In this document: positions 13,701 to 25,640 of the stretch, piece after piece | How the letters are laid out: each line of letters begins with the position of its first letter | Position numbering within the stretch: the stretch's first letter is position 1 | Source of the DNA: Silurus meridionalis | Lineage: Eukaryota; Chordata; Actinopteri; Siluriformes; Siluridae | NCBI RefSeq assembly: GCF_014805685.1 | Contig: NC_060886.1 | Location: forward strand, 11,866,608-11,930,607 | Reading direction: 5' to 3' | DNA length: 64,000 bases | The notes under the pieces: model-generated | What the model was told of the DNA's origin: nothing | Seen by the model: only the letters and a program-made list of their open reading frames with translations | The model's database searches: none | Made by a program: the position numbers and the translations under genes

Positions 13701-16700
13701 GTATGTCTAGGCCACTCTGTCATTGGTTAATGTGTCTGCTTTGCCTGATAAAGGAGAGAGGCTGAAGAGCCAAGTGAAGCAGCTAGAAGATGCTCTGGAG
13801 ACTTTAAGTCTGACCAGCATTACTCCTACTGGTGAGAATACTGACTTGTAATGGAATTTACATTTGTTTCTGTACAGGAAGATTCACAAATGGATCAGTT
13901 ATTTTGCCTGATTACCTTCAAAAGCATCAGAGTCTCCTCAATAAACATTTCCACTAGGACCAATAATGTAGCTTATGTTACTGCTGTGCCTTTTTACATT
14001 TCAAAGTCAAATATCTTTGTCAACTACACTTTGCGAAACCAGTTGTTCCTTTTTATTTATGAGTAGATAAAAAAACTTTTAATAGTGAATTTTGGTCATC
14101 GAGGATGTACTTTGGCTTTATGTAAGAGGGAGTAAGAGAGAATGCTGCGAGAAACGCTCAGAGATTCGGATTCGCGGGACAGAAAAGTCTGCGCGTGAGA
14201 GAGAGGGAGAGATGTATGAAAGTATGTAGTAGTAATGTGGCTATAATACTATAATAAATCATAGTACTTTGGATACTGAAGTACATTTGAAGGCAAAAAC
14301 ATTTTACTTGTGAAATTTTAACAGGAGAACTTTTACTGGAGTAATATTTAACTTAACGTATTTTTTTACTTCAACTCAACTACATGGTTTGTGTACTTCC
14401 TCCACCATTGTGCTTTTAAGACTTCCAGTTTGTGTTTCAGTGGGTGGTCGGACTTGAAAAGGTAACGGTTTCATTTCAGGTGTAGTGTGAAACATCAAGA
14501 TTATTCTGTCTAGCCACTTTTTCTTACTTCCAAACAATTAAATGATTATAGATATATGATGATTTGCATAAACACATTGTATAATCTGTTTCCAGGGTCT
14601 CAAGATGAGGACAGTGAATCCCAGCCGAATCCCAAACCCAATCATTCCAATCCTTTTAACCGTGCAGGGGGCACTATTCTCCTGGCACAGGCTCCAGCCC
14701 ATTTTCAGCCAAACTCCACTAGTGGCTCACTGGGACTGCAGCTCAGTCAGGGCTTCTCACAGATTTATGGAGGTAATTCAGCTTAATCCTCTGAAACAGG
14801 CATGTACCGTACTGTTCTATAGCTGTTGATTGAAATATGCTCTGTTTGTCTGCAGTGAATCCTCAAAACCAGGGGTTCTATGGTGGAAGGATGACGGAGG
14901 ACAGATTGTTTGCTGTGCGCAATGCCACAACAGAGGTGATTGACCACCTCCACCACTCACTGGAGTCATGCCCTTCCACAGACACGGAGGCACAGGATCC
15001 TAGAGGACTGAAGGTCAGAAACACTACTTAATAACTGCGAATGTTTGTGTTCATTTTCTTTACATGAAAGATGAAGAGAAGTTGATTATGGTAAATGTAA
15101 TTGCACTTTTAGACATGATATTAGTCAGAAATTGATCTTTTTACCTTTTAGGTCACGTTATTGCCTCATCAGAGAAAAGCCCTGGCCTGGCTGCTATGGA
15201 GAGAAACCCAAAAACCCTGTGGGGGAATTCTAGGTAAAATGTCATTTCTCTTTTAAATTGAATATATAAAGTGATATGATTGGATTGAGCCTGACATTTA
15301 ATTGGACCATGTGCCAGGGCTAAAGCAGAATTAATAGATACATCAATAATAAAAAGAAAATGTCAGAACATGAAAGCCATTAGGTCTCCAAATGAAAGCT
15401 GTAATCACTTTCTTCATGTATCTCTTCATCTGTATGTAACCAAGTTCTTTACGAGTCAAATAAATAGTTGGGTAAAAAAAAATTGTCATACACAGCGTAT
15501 AAGTTTACTTTGGAGCTGAATATGAATGAGTTGTTTTCCTGGCAATGCTGTGCTTATGAATTTATCAGTTATATTATTGAAATGTTCACACGAACCTCGT
15601 CAGACTCGAGTTGTTGTCTCTTAGATATATTTTCCTCTTTTCCCCACAATGCGTTTGCCATTAATGCAGCGGACGACATGGGTCTGGGGAAAACCCTCAC
15701 AATGATCGCTCTCATTCTCTGCCAAAAGAAGAAGGAAGAGAAAGACACTCAACTGGAGGGATGGCTTTCCAAAACTGGTAAGAACTCCTGCAGTGTTGCT
15801 GGAAATTGCATGCCTGGCTTATACAGTTATCGTGGATAGGTGTGGATGGCGAGAGGGGGTCGGGGGTCTGATAAGTCAGTGCTTACCTATTATTCTCAGG
15901 CTGGGAGTGTACGCATTTTCTGCAATATATTGTTCTACAATATAGGCTTCCGTATTGAAAGTATATGTTCTGCCTAGACTCGGCTTTGGTGGCATCCCAG
16001 GGAACACTGATCATCTGTCCTGCTTCTCTTCTGCATCACTGGAAGAAAGAGATAGAGAGACACGTGAAGAACAGTCGCCTGAGTGTGTATCTCCACCATG
16101 GGCCTAACAGACAAAGAAGTGCAAGCATGTAATTTTTTCCCTCCAAGCAGTTCTGCTGATTCTTTCTGTTTATTCACATTGATTTTTGGCTGTATGCCTT
16201 GCTGGTACTCCTATTATTTATTTATTTATTTTTGCACGACTTACATATTCGTGTGTTTTTTTTTAAAAGCCTTTTTTTTTTTTTCGACTGATTTGTGTTC
16301 TTAGTGAACCAGTATCTAGGTGTATTTATTGAAATAGAGCCTGTTAAAGCACTTTTGTAAATCTGCCAAATGTCATACATGTGAATACTCTTTCCACTAG
16401 TTTGGCTGAACATGATGTGGTGATCACCACATACAGCCTGGTTTCTAAAGAGATCCCAGTTCAGAAAGAGGATGCTGAAAAGCCCAGCCAGGACTCCGAA
16501 CCTGTGGTAAGAAATTCGCAATGCAGGAAGTATAGAAATGATGTATGTATGATTTCTAACAAACGAACACACCCTCACAGCAATACGATGTTGTGAGTCT
16601 CTGTGTGAGCAAGATGTAGTCATATTTAAATAAGCTTTGTTTAGTTTAACCAAATACAGACAGCTGGCTTGCGTAAAATCGTTTTAATCTTACTTAAAAA

Positions 16701-19700
16701 TACTGTGGTTTGGTGGGTACAGTCAGTGTCATCTAAATGCCATATTTCTGTTAGAGTAAAATTTTTATTTTCTCCAAATCTGGCAGACAATTTAGAAATA
16801 AAGAGTCCTGAAAGTAGCATGAAAGGTTTTCTTAGGAAAATCAGTTGTTATTTGCCTGTGTCTTTGGTTTGATTAAAACAGAATAGTTTTGATGAGCTCC
16901 CAGTGTGGCATATATTAAATTTTTGGTTCTAAATATATATGCCTGGGTTTGTAGAGTAATACAAATTTGCTCACACGCTCTTTCTGTGGCTAGGGGTCTG
17001 AGCTTCCTCCTCTCCTGCGTGTAGCCTGGGCTCGTGTGGTTCTCGATGAAGCCCACAACATCAAGAACCCTAAAGTGCAGACCTCCATGGCTGTGTGTAA
17101 GCTGCGGGCCAAAGCACGCTGGGCCGTCACTGGCACCCCCATTCAAAACAACCTGCTGGATATGTACTCCCTGCTGAAGTATAACTCTCTTCTGTATTAT
17201 TGTTTTCAAGCATTTCATACTTTGTTTCATTACTAATACAATTGGATATGTTTTTAAATGCATTGTAGATTTTTGAGGTGCTCTCCTTTCGATGAATACA
17301 AGCTGTGGAAAGCTCAGGTGGACAACGGCTCTAAGCGAGGAGGCGAGAGGCTCAACATTCTCACCAGGTCCCTACTGCTGCGCAGAACCAAAGACCAGCA
17401 AGACTCGACAGGCAAGCCTCTGGTGTGTATTCCAGCATATTCAAGTCCCAGCTGTTTGAACAGCATCAAGCGCCAAGTAAACTTACTGTACTTGAGTGGA
17501 AGTTCTCAATCCAGATTTAGTTCCTCTTGGTGGTGTTGTAACAACTTTTCTGGTAAGGCTTTCCCCTAGATGTGGAGTGACTATGGGGATTTGCCTTTTC
17601 AGTCACAAGGGCATATGTTCATCCCAGTGGTGTTCATTAGGGTTAAGGTCAGGGCTCTGTGCTGGCTACTCAATGGTTTCCTCTCCAACCATGGTAAACT
17701 GTTGTTATGGAGCTTACGTTGTGCACAGAGCCTTTAAGTTCTAGAGAAGCCCACAACATCAAGAACTCTAAACTGTAGAAGCCTGTGGCTGTGTGCCTGT
17801 GAGCTTTCAACTTTTTTTGGCCATGACTTGTGCCCATGTAGACTATATTGGCAAAAGTTTGCGGACACCCGGCGTTTTTGAGCATCGCATTCCTCGTTTA
17901 GTCCCAATTTGCTCTTATAATATCCTCCACTCTTCTGGGAAGATGTATTACTAGATTCTGGAGTGTGCGTGTGGAGATTTGTGCTCATCCGCAACAAGGG
18001 TATCCGTGAAGTCATTTACTAGTGTAGGGTATGGAGGCCTGGGGTGTAGTCATGTTTCAATTCATCCCAAAGGGTGTTCAGTAGGGTTCGGGGTCTGAAC
18101 TCTATAGCACTGAAGATCTTCCACTCCAGCCCATGTAAAGCATATCTTCATAGAACTTGCTTTGTGCACAGGGACATTGCCATGGGACACGTTTGGGGGC
18201 TCCTATTTTTAAACGCACGATGATGCCAAATGATAAACTCCCGAGAGAAATAGTTGTGAAAGGAACAAGGAAGACCGTGAACAATGACTTTTTTGGTAGG
18301 CTACTGTTTAGATACAAGTCGTGTAACAGACAGTCTTTTGTTAAAGCCTGTGTAAAGTTCATTTGTTTCAATGTAGGCTTATAGACAGGTAGGCTTATAG
18401 ACAGGTGCGGCTTATTTATGTTTAAAATACTAATGTTTGTCAAATTCAGTGGGTGCGACTTATATTTGGGTGCGCTTAATAGTCCGGAAATTACGGTAAA
18501 TGCCAAATGTTATTATACCGCATCCCTCCTTTACAGTTGTGTGCCTCCAGCTCTGTGGTAACAGTTTGGAGAAGAATCACATAGGACAGGAAAATTCAGG
18601 TGTCCCAATACTTTTGTCCATATAGTGTTTGTACCTGTCAGCTAATAGTTCACCTATCAGCAAGGTCTAAAGCCTCTCTTTGTTCTGCTGTGGTAGGTGT
18701 CTCTGCCTGAGCGATGCTGTAAAGTTCACAGGGTGAAATTGTCAGAGGATGAGCAGTCTGTTTACGATGTGGTGTTCGCACAGTCCAGGTACGGTTGAAC
18801 ACAGTATAAAACTCCCTCTCTTTAAAGCCACACACTACACTGAATATAACATTAAACTGAGTTCCTCCTCAGGTCCACCCTCCAGTCATATCTCAAGAGG
18901 CACGAGGGAGGAGACAGAAAACAAGGAGATGGCAGCAATCCCTTTGATAAAGGTTTGGAGAATTTTTGCATTTTTATTTTGGCAGCAGTGATGAAGATTC
19001 TGAAGGTCCTGTCCATTTATGAGCGTCTTATGCGTGTTTCAGTTGCACAGGAGTTTGGAATGTCCCAGCAGGATTCGCTGTCCTCTTCTCAGCAACCTAA
19101 GGTTTCCAGCACCATCCACATCCTGTCCCTGTTGCTGCGCCTCCGGCAATGCTGCTGCCACCTGTCCCTGCTGAAGAAGGTCACATTCTCATACACACAC
19201 ACACACCGTATATACACTTTATGATTTATAATTAGTCTTAGCAATTATTTTGTGTGTTTATTGGGCAGACACTGGACCAGTCGGAGCTTCAGGGAGATGG
19301 GGTTGCTCTGTCTCTGGAGGAGCAGCTGTGTGGCCTGTCTTTGTCCGAATCCTCTGACTCCAACCACAAAGACACTGTTTCCCTCAACGGGAGCCGGTTC
19401 CGCTCTGAGATTTTTGAGGTGTGTCGAGAGAGCACCAAGGTGAGGCCTTCTTTTTTTTATTTTATTTATTTTTTTTTTTTTTTCCGATTCTGACATAACA
19501 CATAAAAATTTTTCCCAAAGATGACGGATGAATATATTTTATATTGCGCGATATTCCTTGCTGTGTAGATTTCAGCCATCCTCACAGAATTAAAAGAAAT
19601 CCGGACGAAAAAGCAGAAAAGGTACCTGTTTTTTCCCCTCATAATTAATAGATAATGAGCACATTGCGTTCCTATTATGGGTTGTCTAGCTAGAGGAATG

Positions 19701-19885
19701 TAAGACAAACTGGTGTGTGTGTTGCCAGTGTGATTGTGTCCCAGTGGACAAGTATGCTGCACATTGTAGCTGTTCATCTGAAGAACCTGGGTCTGCAGTT
19801 CAGTGTCATCGATGGTACAGTGAATCCGAAGCGACGTATGGACCTGGTGGAGGAGTTTAACACTAACCCTAAAGGACCTCAGGTG

Positions 19886-19924
<39 letters not shown>

Positions 19925-21197
19925 TATATTGCAGCAATAACGTCATTTCTGTCTGATGAGTGTTCTCTACTGAGGTCATTAGAGTCTTTGCAGCAGACCA
20001 GAGCTTTTAACTGTTCAAAGAAAATGACATTTTACACAATTTACTTTACCCAAGCTGATTTTTAATACTAAACAAGCTTTAAGCGTGTAAATGAAGAGTA
20101 TTATCTAAAACAATGGGTTCTGCAGGTAATGCTCGTGTCTTTATGTGCTGGAGGAGTGGGTATCAATCTGACTGGTGGGAATCATCTGTTCCTCATAGAC
20201 ATGCACTGGTAAGACCTTCTACAAGTCTCTTCACGTTAACATATTATGCTACAGTGATGTTTTCTTTTGTCAGATGATTCAGTTTCTATAATAGCATGGC
20301 TCTGAATGTAGCTCCAGCTTGAAATCATAGCTAAAACGACGATTTCCACAGGACGTATATAACAAAATTATAGTAAATAATTTAGACTGTGCTGTTATTT
20401 TATCCAATAAATTATTAACTTGAGAGAGAAACAAACAAAAAGAGGTTGATAAGGGAAAAGGGAAGTGTGCTGTCAGGAACTTACTTGCTGTTATTGCAAA
20501 ATAATCCCCCTCAGGGTAGTAACAGTAACTCCGCTTTGCGTCCTCGTCATTGATTAGTGTTCAGATGCGGTGTGTCCTGTTGTGTTTAATTTCTTAAATG
20601 GTTTGTCCAGTGGGTAGGTGAAGAGTAAAGAGTATCTCATGCAATGGATTTCTTGACAGCATAAATTTCACTAAGTGTGCAATTTGTTGTCCATTAGCGC
20701 TTTTTTAACTCCCCTATTCCATTAAAGTGTTGTAATTACAGGCTAGTAGGGCCAGAAGAAATATATGTTGGTGTCTTAAAGAACTTTTAATTACTAAGTA
20801 CAAACAGGTTTTAGGAAGCAGCTAGTTTTTTTTATTTATTATTACACAGGAACCCTGCTCTGGAGGACCAGGCCTGTGACAGGATCTACAGAGTGGGACA
20901 ATGTCGTGATGTCACCATTCATAGGTGAGTCTTATACTTCTCTATTGGGTGTTTGTTTATTTTTTTTCCTCAGAGCAGGAATTTTCATTATGTTAGTCAA
21001 GCAGAACAACAGATTTTATTGCCATAAGTCTTTTTATGTGTTTGTTTCACAGGTTTGTGTGCGAGGGCACGGTAGAAGATAAGATTTCCTCTCTGCAAGA
21101 GAAAAAGAAGGAGCTGGCCCAAAAAGTCCTGTCTGGAACTGGGTCCTCTTTCACAAAGCTCTCATTAGCAGATCTTAGGATTATCTTTGGTGTGTAA
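10734..21197 (+). CDS. ttf2: Transcription termination factor 2 (SWI2/SNF2 ATPase), complete, 23 exons
   Basis: TTF2 is a dsDNA-dependent ATPase that removes RNA polymerase II from DNA, notably at mitosis. Exons by splice sites and frame: 10734-10761, 10876-10987, 11081-11167, 11242-11311, 12655-13599, 13711-13831, 14596-14772, 14856-15013, 15152-15233, 15670-15777, 15978-16128, 16401-16506, 16994-17178, 17269-17422, 18697-18788, 18873-18952, 19043-19179, 19269-19439, 19569-19621, 19729-19882, 20126-20208, 20850-20924, 21053-21197. They join in frame to 1157 residues, close to the roughly 1160 of human TTF2. Domains: N-terminal Cys-rich GRF zinc finger (residues 4-47, CERHG...FYVCTGR...CDF) with a second GRF-like segment to about 99; a lysine/serine-rich disordered region in the 945-nt exon; SNF2 helicase with Walker A DMGLGKT (about 596-602), DEAH (about 733) and VTGTPIQNN; helicase C with GVGINLTGG and [11 protein letters not shown]. 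The start follows a CCAAT promoter. AATAAA lies at 21340. Oddities: a 90-nt stop-free intron (18953-19042) and a fossil exon copy at 17746. Confidence 0.96.
11393..12304. mobile_element. hAT-like MITE in TTF2 intron 4
   Basis: The element starts 'cagtggtggataaagtac' and ends 'ttactgtccacccctg', an inverted pair typical of hAT-family MITEs. The flanking octamers (gaataaac and gtattaaa) match only partly, so the duplication is weak. The interior holds patches such as 'aaatgtacttaaatatcc' that recur in reverse orientation at 14.24-14.41 kb. A separate repeat-like block rich in 'gtgcaagac/gtgcaaac' (about 11545-11740) appears to be nested inside. No transposase frame. Confidence 0.55.
14238..14412. 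mobile_element. Truncated second copy of the hAT-like MITE
   Basis: Within TTF2 intron 6. The block from 'ataataaatcatagtacttt' to 'cttcctccaccattgtg' is the inverse of parts of the 11.39-12.30 kb element, including its TIR-like end (tccaccattg). The opposite end is missing. Confidence 0.45.
17579..17745. mobile_element. Tc1/mariner-type MITE fragment in TTF2 intron 14
   Basis: Contains 'ggtgttcattagggttaagg' and 'agcttacgttgtgcacagag', which recur in the next element (about 18070-18090 and 18150-18175). It is therefore a partial copy of the same repeat family, lacking recognisable termini. Confidence 0.45.
17746..17806 (+). pseudogene. Fossil copy of the TTF2 DEAH-box exon inside the next intron
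   Basis: About 60 bp here match the TTF2 exon segment 17048-17108, which encodes the EAHNIKNPK part of helicase motif II. The first 21 bases are identical (GAAGCCCACAACATCAAGAA plus C), followed by partial matches and 'tggctgtgtg'. The copy lacks flanking splice sites, has an in-frame TAG, and lies between two MITE pieces. It is probably a local duplication or transposon-carried fragment, with no function visible. Confidence 0.6.
17842..18628. mobile_element. Tc1/mariner-type MITE with a nested second repeat, TTF2 intron 14
   Basis: The left end 'actatattggcaaaagtt' plus 'gcggacacc' and the right end 'gtcccaatacttttgtcc' plus 'atatagtg' form an imperfect terminal inverted repeat of about 27 bp. 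The internal block at about 18190-18500 ends in 'atagtccggaaattacggta', which is the terminus of another common fish MITE. One element therefore seems to have inserted into the other. There is no intact transposase. Confidence 0.6.
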
Positions 21198-21790
21198 AAC
21201 ACGACAGGAATACGTTCACCAAGTCGGCCCTGTCAGACTGCTGTGTTATGTCTCGCACTTTTATCAATACCTTATCCATGTCGACTTTCTGAATACCAGT
21301 TTCTGATCTGTATCTTGTTCTGTTTTGTTTTGAAAGTTAAATAAATATATCCAAACTGAAGGACCATGTGGACACCTGACTCTCTTCATGTAAAGCTTTA
21401 GATTGTGATTTATATTTAAGATACAAGAACTTTTACTTCTGAATATTCTGAAGGTGTAGTTAATTATTATTATGGTTTGCAGTAGATTGCAGGGTAGATG
21501 TTTATGTTCAAATGAAACCCTGACAATTGATTGATTGGGAAAATTTGGAAACAAAAGAGCTTAATCAAAGCATAACGTTATTACGTAAATAAATCCTACT
21601 TAACCAAGAAAATATTTGTATTTTAATTTGATACGGTAAATTATTCTAATGCCTTTCAAAGTAAATATGTAATAAAGTATAAATTAATTTCAGAATTTAA
21701 TTTGGCTAAAGCAGTTTAGAACCATTGTTCTTTTTGAAATTTTAAAGCAATTTAATGTGCTGTGTGTGTGTGTGTATATATCTCTTACAC
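21198..21790. other. TTF2 3' UTR and short intergenic spacer
   Basis: The 3' UTR follows the stop codon, with a canonical AATAAA at 21340-21345 about 145 bp downstream. Beyond it is AT-rich sequence with no coding signal, then a short TG repeat at about 21762-21776 directly before the LINE fragment. Confidence 0.7.
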
Positions 21791-22333
21791 CCAGCCATTA
21801 ATCCAGTGCCGGTTCCAAGCCAGGATGAATAGGAAGGGTTGCGTTAAGAAGGGCATCTAGCGTAAAATGTGCCAAATCAAATATGTGGATCACGATCACG
21901 AATAAGAATTTCAAACCGGATCAGGTGGAGGCCTGGGTTACCAACAACCACCACAGGTATCGTTAGCCAACAGGGTGCCAGTGGAAATAAGGCCACTGTT
22001 GGCCGAAGGAAAAGATTGAGGAGATAGACGTCTACAGAGACAGCAGGAAATGGAGAAGTGTAGGAGAGTGAAGGTTAGGGTGGGCACTTTAAATGTTGGT
22101 ACAATGACTGGTAAAGGGAGAGAGATAGCTAATATGATGGAGAGGAGAAAGGTAGATATGTTGTGTGTTCAGGAGACCAAATGGAAAGGGAGTAAGGCCA
22201 GGAAAATTGGTGGTGGTTTTAAACTGTTCTATTATGGTGTTGATGGAAAGAGAAATGGTGTAGGGGTGATTCTGAAAGGAGAGTATATTAAGAGTGTAGT
22301 GGAGGAGTAGAGAGTTTCTGATAGGGTGATGAA
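21791..22333 (+). mobile_element. RTE-type LINE, 5' fragment (UTR plus endonuclease start)
   Basis: Begins with the 'agtgccggttccaagccagg' leader, also seen at 61.05 kb and, in reverse, at 46.5 kb. It then encodes the start of an apurinic-like endonuclease (22050-22310): VGTLNVGTMTGKG, DMLCVQETKWKG, GVGVILKGEY. In fish these frames are often annotated as craniofacial development protein 2-like. The frame breaks at 22311, and the element is cut off by a Tc1 remnant. Family (RTE/BovB-like) is from recall of the endonuclease style. Confidence 0.8.
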
Positions 22334-22618
22334 TGTGACCAAATTGTGATGGCTATACGACTGCATCAGAGCATTTCCAAAACTGCAGCTCTTGTGGGAT
22401 GTTCCCAGTGGTGAACCAGCAACAAGGTCATGAGCAGCCAAGGATCATTGATGCACGTAGGGAGTGAAGGCTAGTGTGGATCGATCAAGCAGACGAGCTC
22501 CTGTAGCTCAAATTGCTGAAGAAGTGATTGCTGTTGAGGCTTAATGTTTTGGCAGCAAAAAGGAACCAACACAATAATAGGCAGGTGGTGTATAGTTGTG
22601 ATTCATAACAGTGTATAG
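22334..22618 (+). mobile_element. Internally deleted Tc1-like transposon remnant
   Basis: Patches such as 'aactgcagctcttgtgggat', 'ggatcattgatgcacgt', 'gacgagctcctgtagctcaa' and 'ggcaggtggt' match, by recall, a widespread fish Tc1 family. They come from its N-terminal transposase region and its 3' end joined together, so most of the coding region is deleted. No intact frame remains. Confidence 0.55.
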
Positions 22619-22884
22619 TCAACTTTAGGGTGAATTTAGGATTCTTCCAAAAATTATATACTCAAATTCTTTCTGGAACGCTCAGTGTTCACAATTTCAT
22701 TGTAAAGAAATCTATGCTTTTCCGTCAGCTTTTGTCAACACTAACAGAAATCCATTTGTAGTTACATGTTTAATGATATGGGTAGGCTTTTTTTAGTCAT
22801 CCTCAGGGACATGTTCAGGTGTTCAGGTAGGTGGTAGCCTAGTGGTTCAGGCATAGGACCTGGTCATGAGTTCCCAGCCATGGT

Positions 22885-23035
22885 TGATCAGCGCACACCA
22901 GATAGTGAAAATCCTTATATGGTCCTTCGAGCTAAAGAGGAAAACTTCCTAACATTCGGTCCTTCCAGCCGGATAGTAAACCTTCCTAACATTTGGTCCT
23001 TCAAGCTGGATAGTAAACCTTCCTAACATTTGTTC
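22885..23035 (+). repeat. Truncated 5' LTR end with 37-bp tandem repeats (BEL/Pao)
   Basis: The block starts 'tgatcagcgcacaccagata', identical to 27482 onward near the 3' LTR end. It continues in about 3.5 copies of a 37-bp unit (ggtccttc-agc-ggatag-aaac-ttcctaacat). The 3' side has about two copies. The first several hundred bases of the LTR are missing on this side, and a SINE-like piece ('gtggtagcctagtggttcag', about 22840) abuts it. Confidence 0.7.
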
Positions 23036-23249
23036 CTTCGAGCCTACGACGCATAACTCAGCCCCATCCCACTTAAAAGACTATGAGGTGAAATACTATA
23101 CACAGTATTTGCGTGAACAAGAAGAGGATACACAGCAAAACACAATGAAAGAAAGCTACTAGCGCTCCACATTCGGATGTTAACATATAACAAGATGTAG
23201 ACCGTGGCTCACCACACAGCCTTTCGGAAGTGATGGAGAGGAGGAGCCT

Positions 23250-24230
23250 TTGTTTCAAGAGGACGAGGCTGCTCCCACATCCGTTAGGCATAACTCAAAG
23301 CTTCAAGACCTGGAGAAGATAGTTAGGCAACTGTATGAAGATCAAGTGGCCATTCACAAGGAATTCCGACAATTTAAAACCCTTTATAAGGATATGCAGA
23401 ATTTAACAGTAAATCCGCAGGCAGCTCTGCTAGCTCCCCGACCACAGTGGGTCATAGAGATTTCAGTCCCATTGCCCAGAACTATCTATAAATCACCTGC
23501 GGCAGCGGCGCCCAAGCCAGTGCCTTATATTCCACAATGTAGCCCCCGCAGACTTCAAGTGCCCCCTAGTAAGAGTCCCTTAAAGTCAAAAGTACATACT
23601 ACATATGCCTACCTACCTAATCTACAATATCCTTCCTTGATGGGGTGGCTTCAGAGTACTCTATCTTCGAACATGTTATATAGGGGCCCGCATCCAACAA
23701 TTCAAAATTTCACCAGTCCAGACCCTAGAGAGTTAACTCATCTAAAGTTAAGCCTTGATAACATCCTCCCTCCTGATGCAACTGAACTCTTCAAGTATCA
23801 GATTCTCCTAGGACACCTCAAGTTTACAGAGGCTCACCTAATAGCAGACTCATTCCTGAATTCCTCTTGGCCATACACAGACACTATGACTATGCTTAAT
23901 GACAGATATGGACTACCTTTTCAGTTAGCCCTAACTAAGATAGCAGAAGTCATGGATGCCCCTAATGTAAAGACTGGAGATATAGCCAGTTTTGATCTGT
24001 TCGCCCTCCAAATTCAAGCTCTCGTGGGTCTCCTGAAATCATTAGGCTCTGGGGGAGATGGCAAAGTACGATGCGCCTCACATGCAGCATGCTTACTCAC
24101 AAAGTTACCCCCTGATTTGCATGCTTCATTCAAACGGCACCTTCCTCATCAGAATTCCTACACTCTACCAGATCTGGCAGAGTGGCTCAAGCTTGAATCC
24201 CGGTGTCAAGACTCTGAGAAATTGAATTAG
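23250..24230 (+). pseudogene. BEL/Pao gag-like polyprotein frame
   Basis: A 326-residue open frame with an N-terminal helical stretch (LEKIVRQLYEDQVAIHKEFR), a proline-rich linker, and a DUF1759-like capsid region (FTSPDPRELTHLKLSLDN ... LPPDLHASFKRHLP). It is the longest intact piece of the element. The frame ends in a stop just before degenerate zinc-knuckle sequence, so the original polyprotein is broken. Confidence 0.75.
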
Positions 24231-24699
24231 AGAAGTAGGATGGTGTGGCCCAAACCAGGCCTAGTGACGAAGCATAAACTCGCTTCTGTCCTGCATGGAG
24301 CTGACCGACCCTCAGAAGCAGTTACTTGAGTGCTGACACCCTCACATCAGTCTGAGCCAGCACGGGGATCTGAACAGAGCAGGCCTCTGTGCCCATACTG
24401 CCATAGTACCGAACATTATTTAAGCCAGTGTACCACTTTCCAGGCGTTCAGTACAAATCAGATGATCAAGTGGATCAAAAATGTGGACGATCACACTTAG
24501 CTAAAGATTGTACCCCTAAGAAGGCCTGTCGTCTGTGCAGTGGGAAACATCTTCAAATCCTTCATGAGGTTAATAGCTGACCTCAAAGGGAGAGTACCTG
24601 TCTAGTGAGTTCCACAAACAAAACCTTGTATCTAGACAGGCCAGAAGGTTCCAAGCTTGTCCTGCTAAAAGTGATCCCCATTGTATTACAACACAACAA

Positions 24700-25640
24700 T
24701 TGAGCCCTGAACACTTATGCAGTACTCAATGACGGGTCCGAAAGGACTATGTTACTCCCAGCTGCAGCTAAGAAACTAGGGCTACAAGGACAGAAGGAAG
24801 ATTTACCTTAAGAACTATTCGACAAGATATCAAGAAACTCAATGGTGCAGTTTCCTTTAGAGTACGCTCTATATCGCAGCCCCAACAGAGTTACTGGATC
24901 CAGAATGCCTTTACTGCTGAGCACTTAGGTTTGGCTGAACACTCTTATCCCATTGCAACACTCCAGCAAAGATGCCCCACCTAAAGGGCATTCCTTTACA
25001 GCCTATTGATAAAGTACAGCCACTCCTATTGATAGGAGCAGAACATCCTCACCTTATAACACCTGTTGAGCCTGAACGCCTAGGGCCCCCTGGAGGTCCA
25101 GCAGCTATCAGAACTAGACTAGGCTGGACATTACAAGGCCCAACACGCTTTCTGCAGCAACCGCTACAGCCTCAACAATGTTAACATATCTCTATCACTC
25201 CTTAAATGGAAGAACTATCCCGGAATGCAGAGAGACTCTGGCAAAGTGATACTATTCCACACAGAAATGAGAAATTAGTCACGCGATCAATGGAGGATCA
25301 AGTGGCAATGGATTTACTACAAACCAGAATGACCAGGGTAATGGTAGATGGAGTGAATCGCTACGCAAATTCCATTTTAAGGAAAGCTAATATGCCACAA
25401 CTCTGTACCACTAAGGACTCCATTATGCCTAACTTAAGAAGCATAGAGAGGCGGTTGGGGAAGGATCCCGCAAAGGCAGTTGCATATAATGAAGAAATTG
25501 AGTGACTAGAGCTTGTTACACCTAACAGGTGGAATCAAGGCTCACCCTTTTTACTTCAAGATGAATCAGATTGGCAAATCCTGCCATCCCTTCAAACCCC
25601 TGAAGATAAAGTGAAAAGGAGAGCCAGTATATTCTGCGGT
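24700..25640 (+). pseudogene. BEL/Pao protease remnant and RT-region start, with RT/RNase H deletion
   Basis: Near 24715-24790 the translation gives an aspartic protease motif (LNDGSERTMLLPAAAKKLGL). The frames 24972-25184 and 25206-25505 carry the protease-to-RT spacer (GAEHPHLITPVEPERLGPPG and RSMEDQVAMDLLQTRMTRVM). By about 25530 the translation is already in the region that normally follows RNase H. The expected RT catalytic block is not present. Multiple stops are visible. Confidence 0.65.

Noticed and set aside
16222..16653. A 143-residue minus-strand frame inside TTF2
   Set aside because: It overlaps TTF2 exon 12 antisense, has low complexity (lysine run) and no family resemblance.
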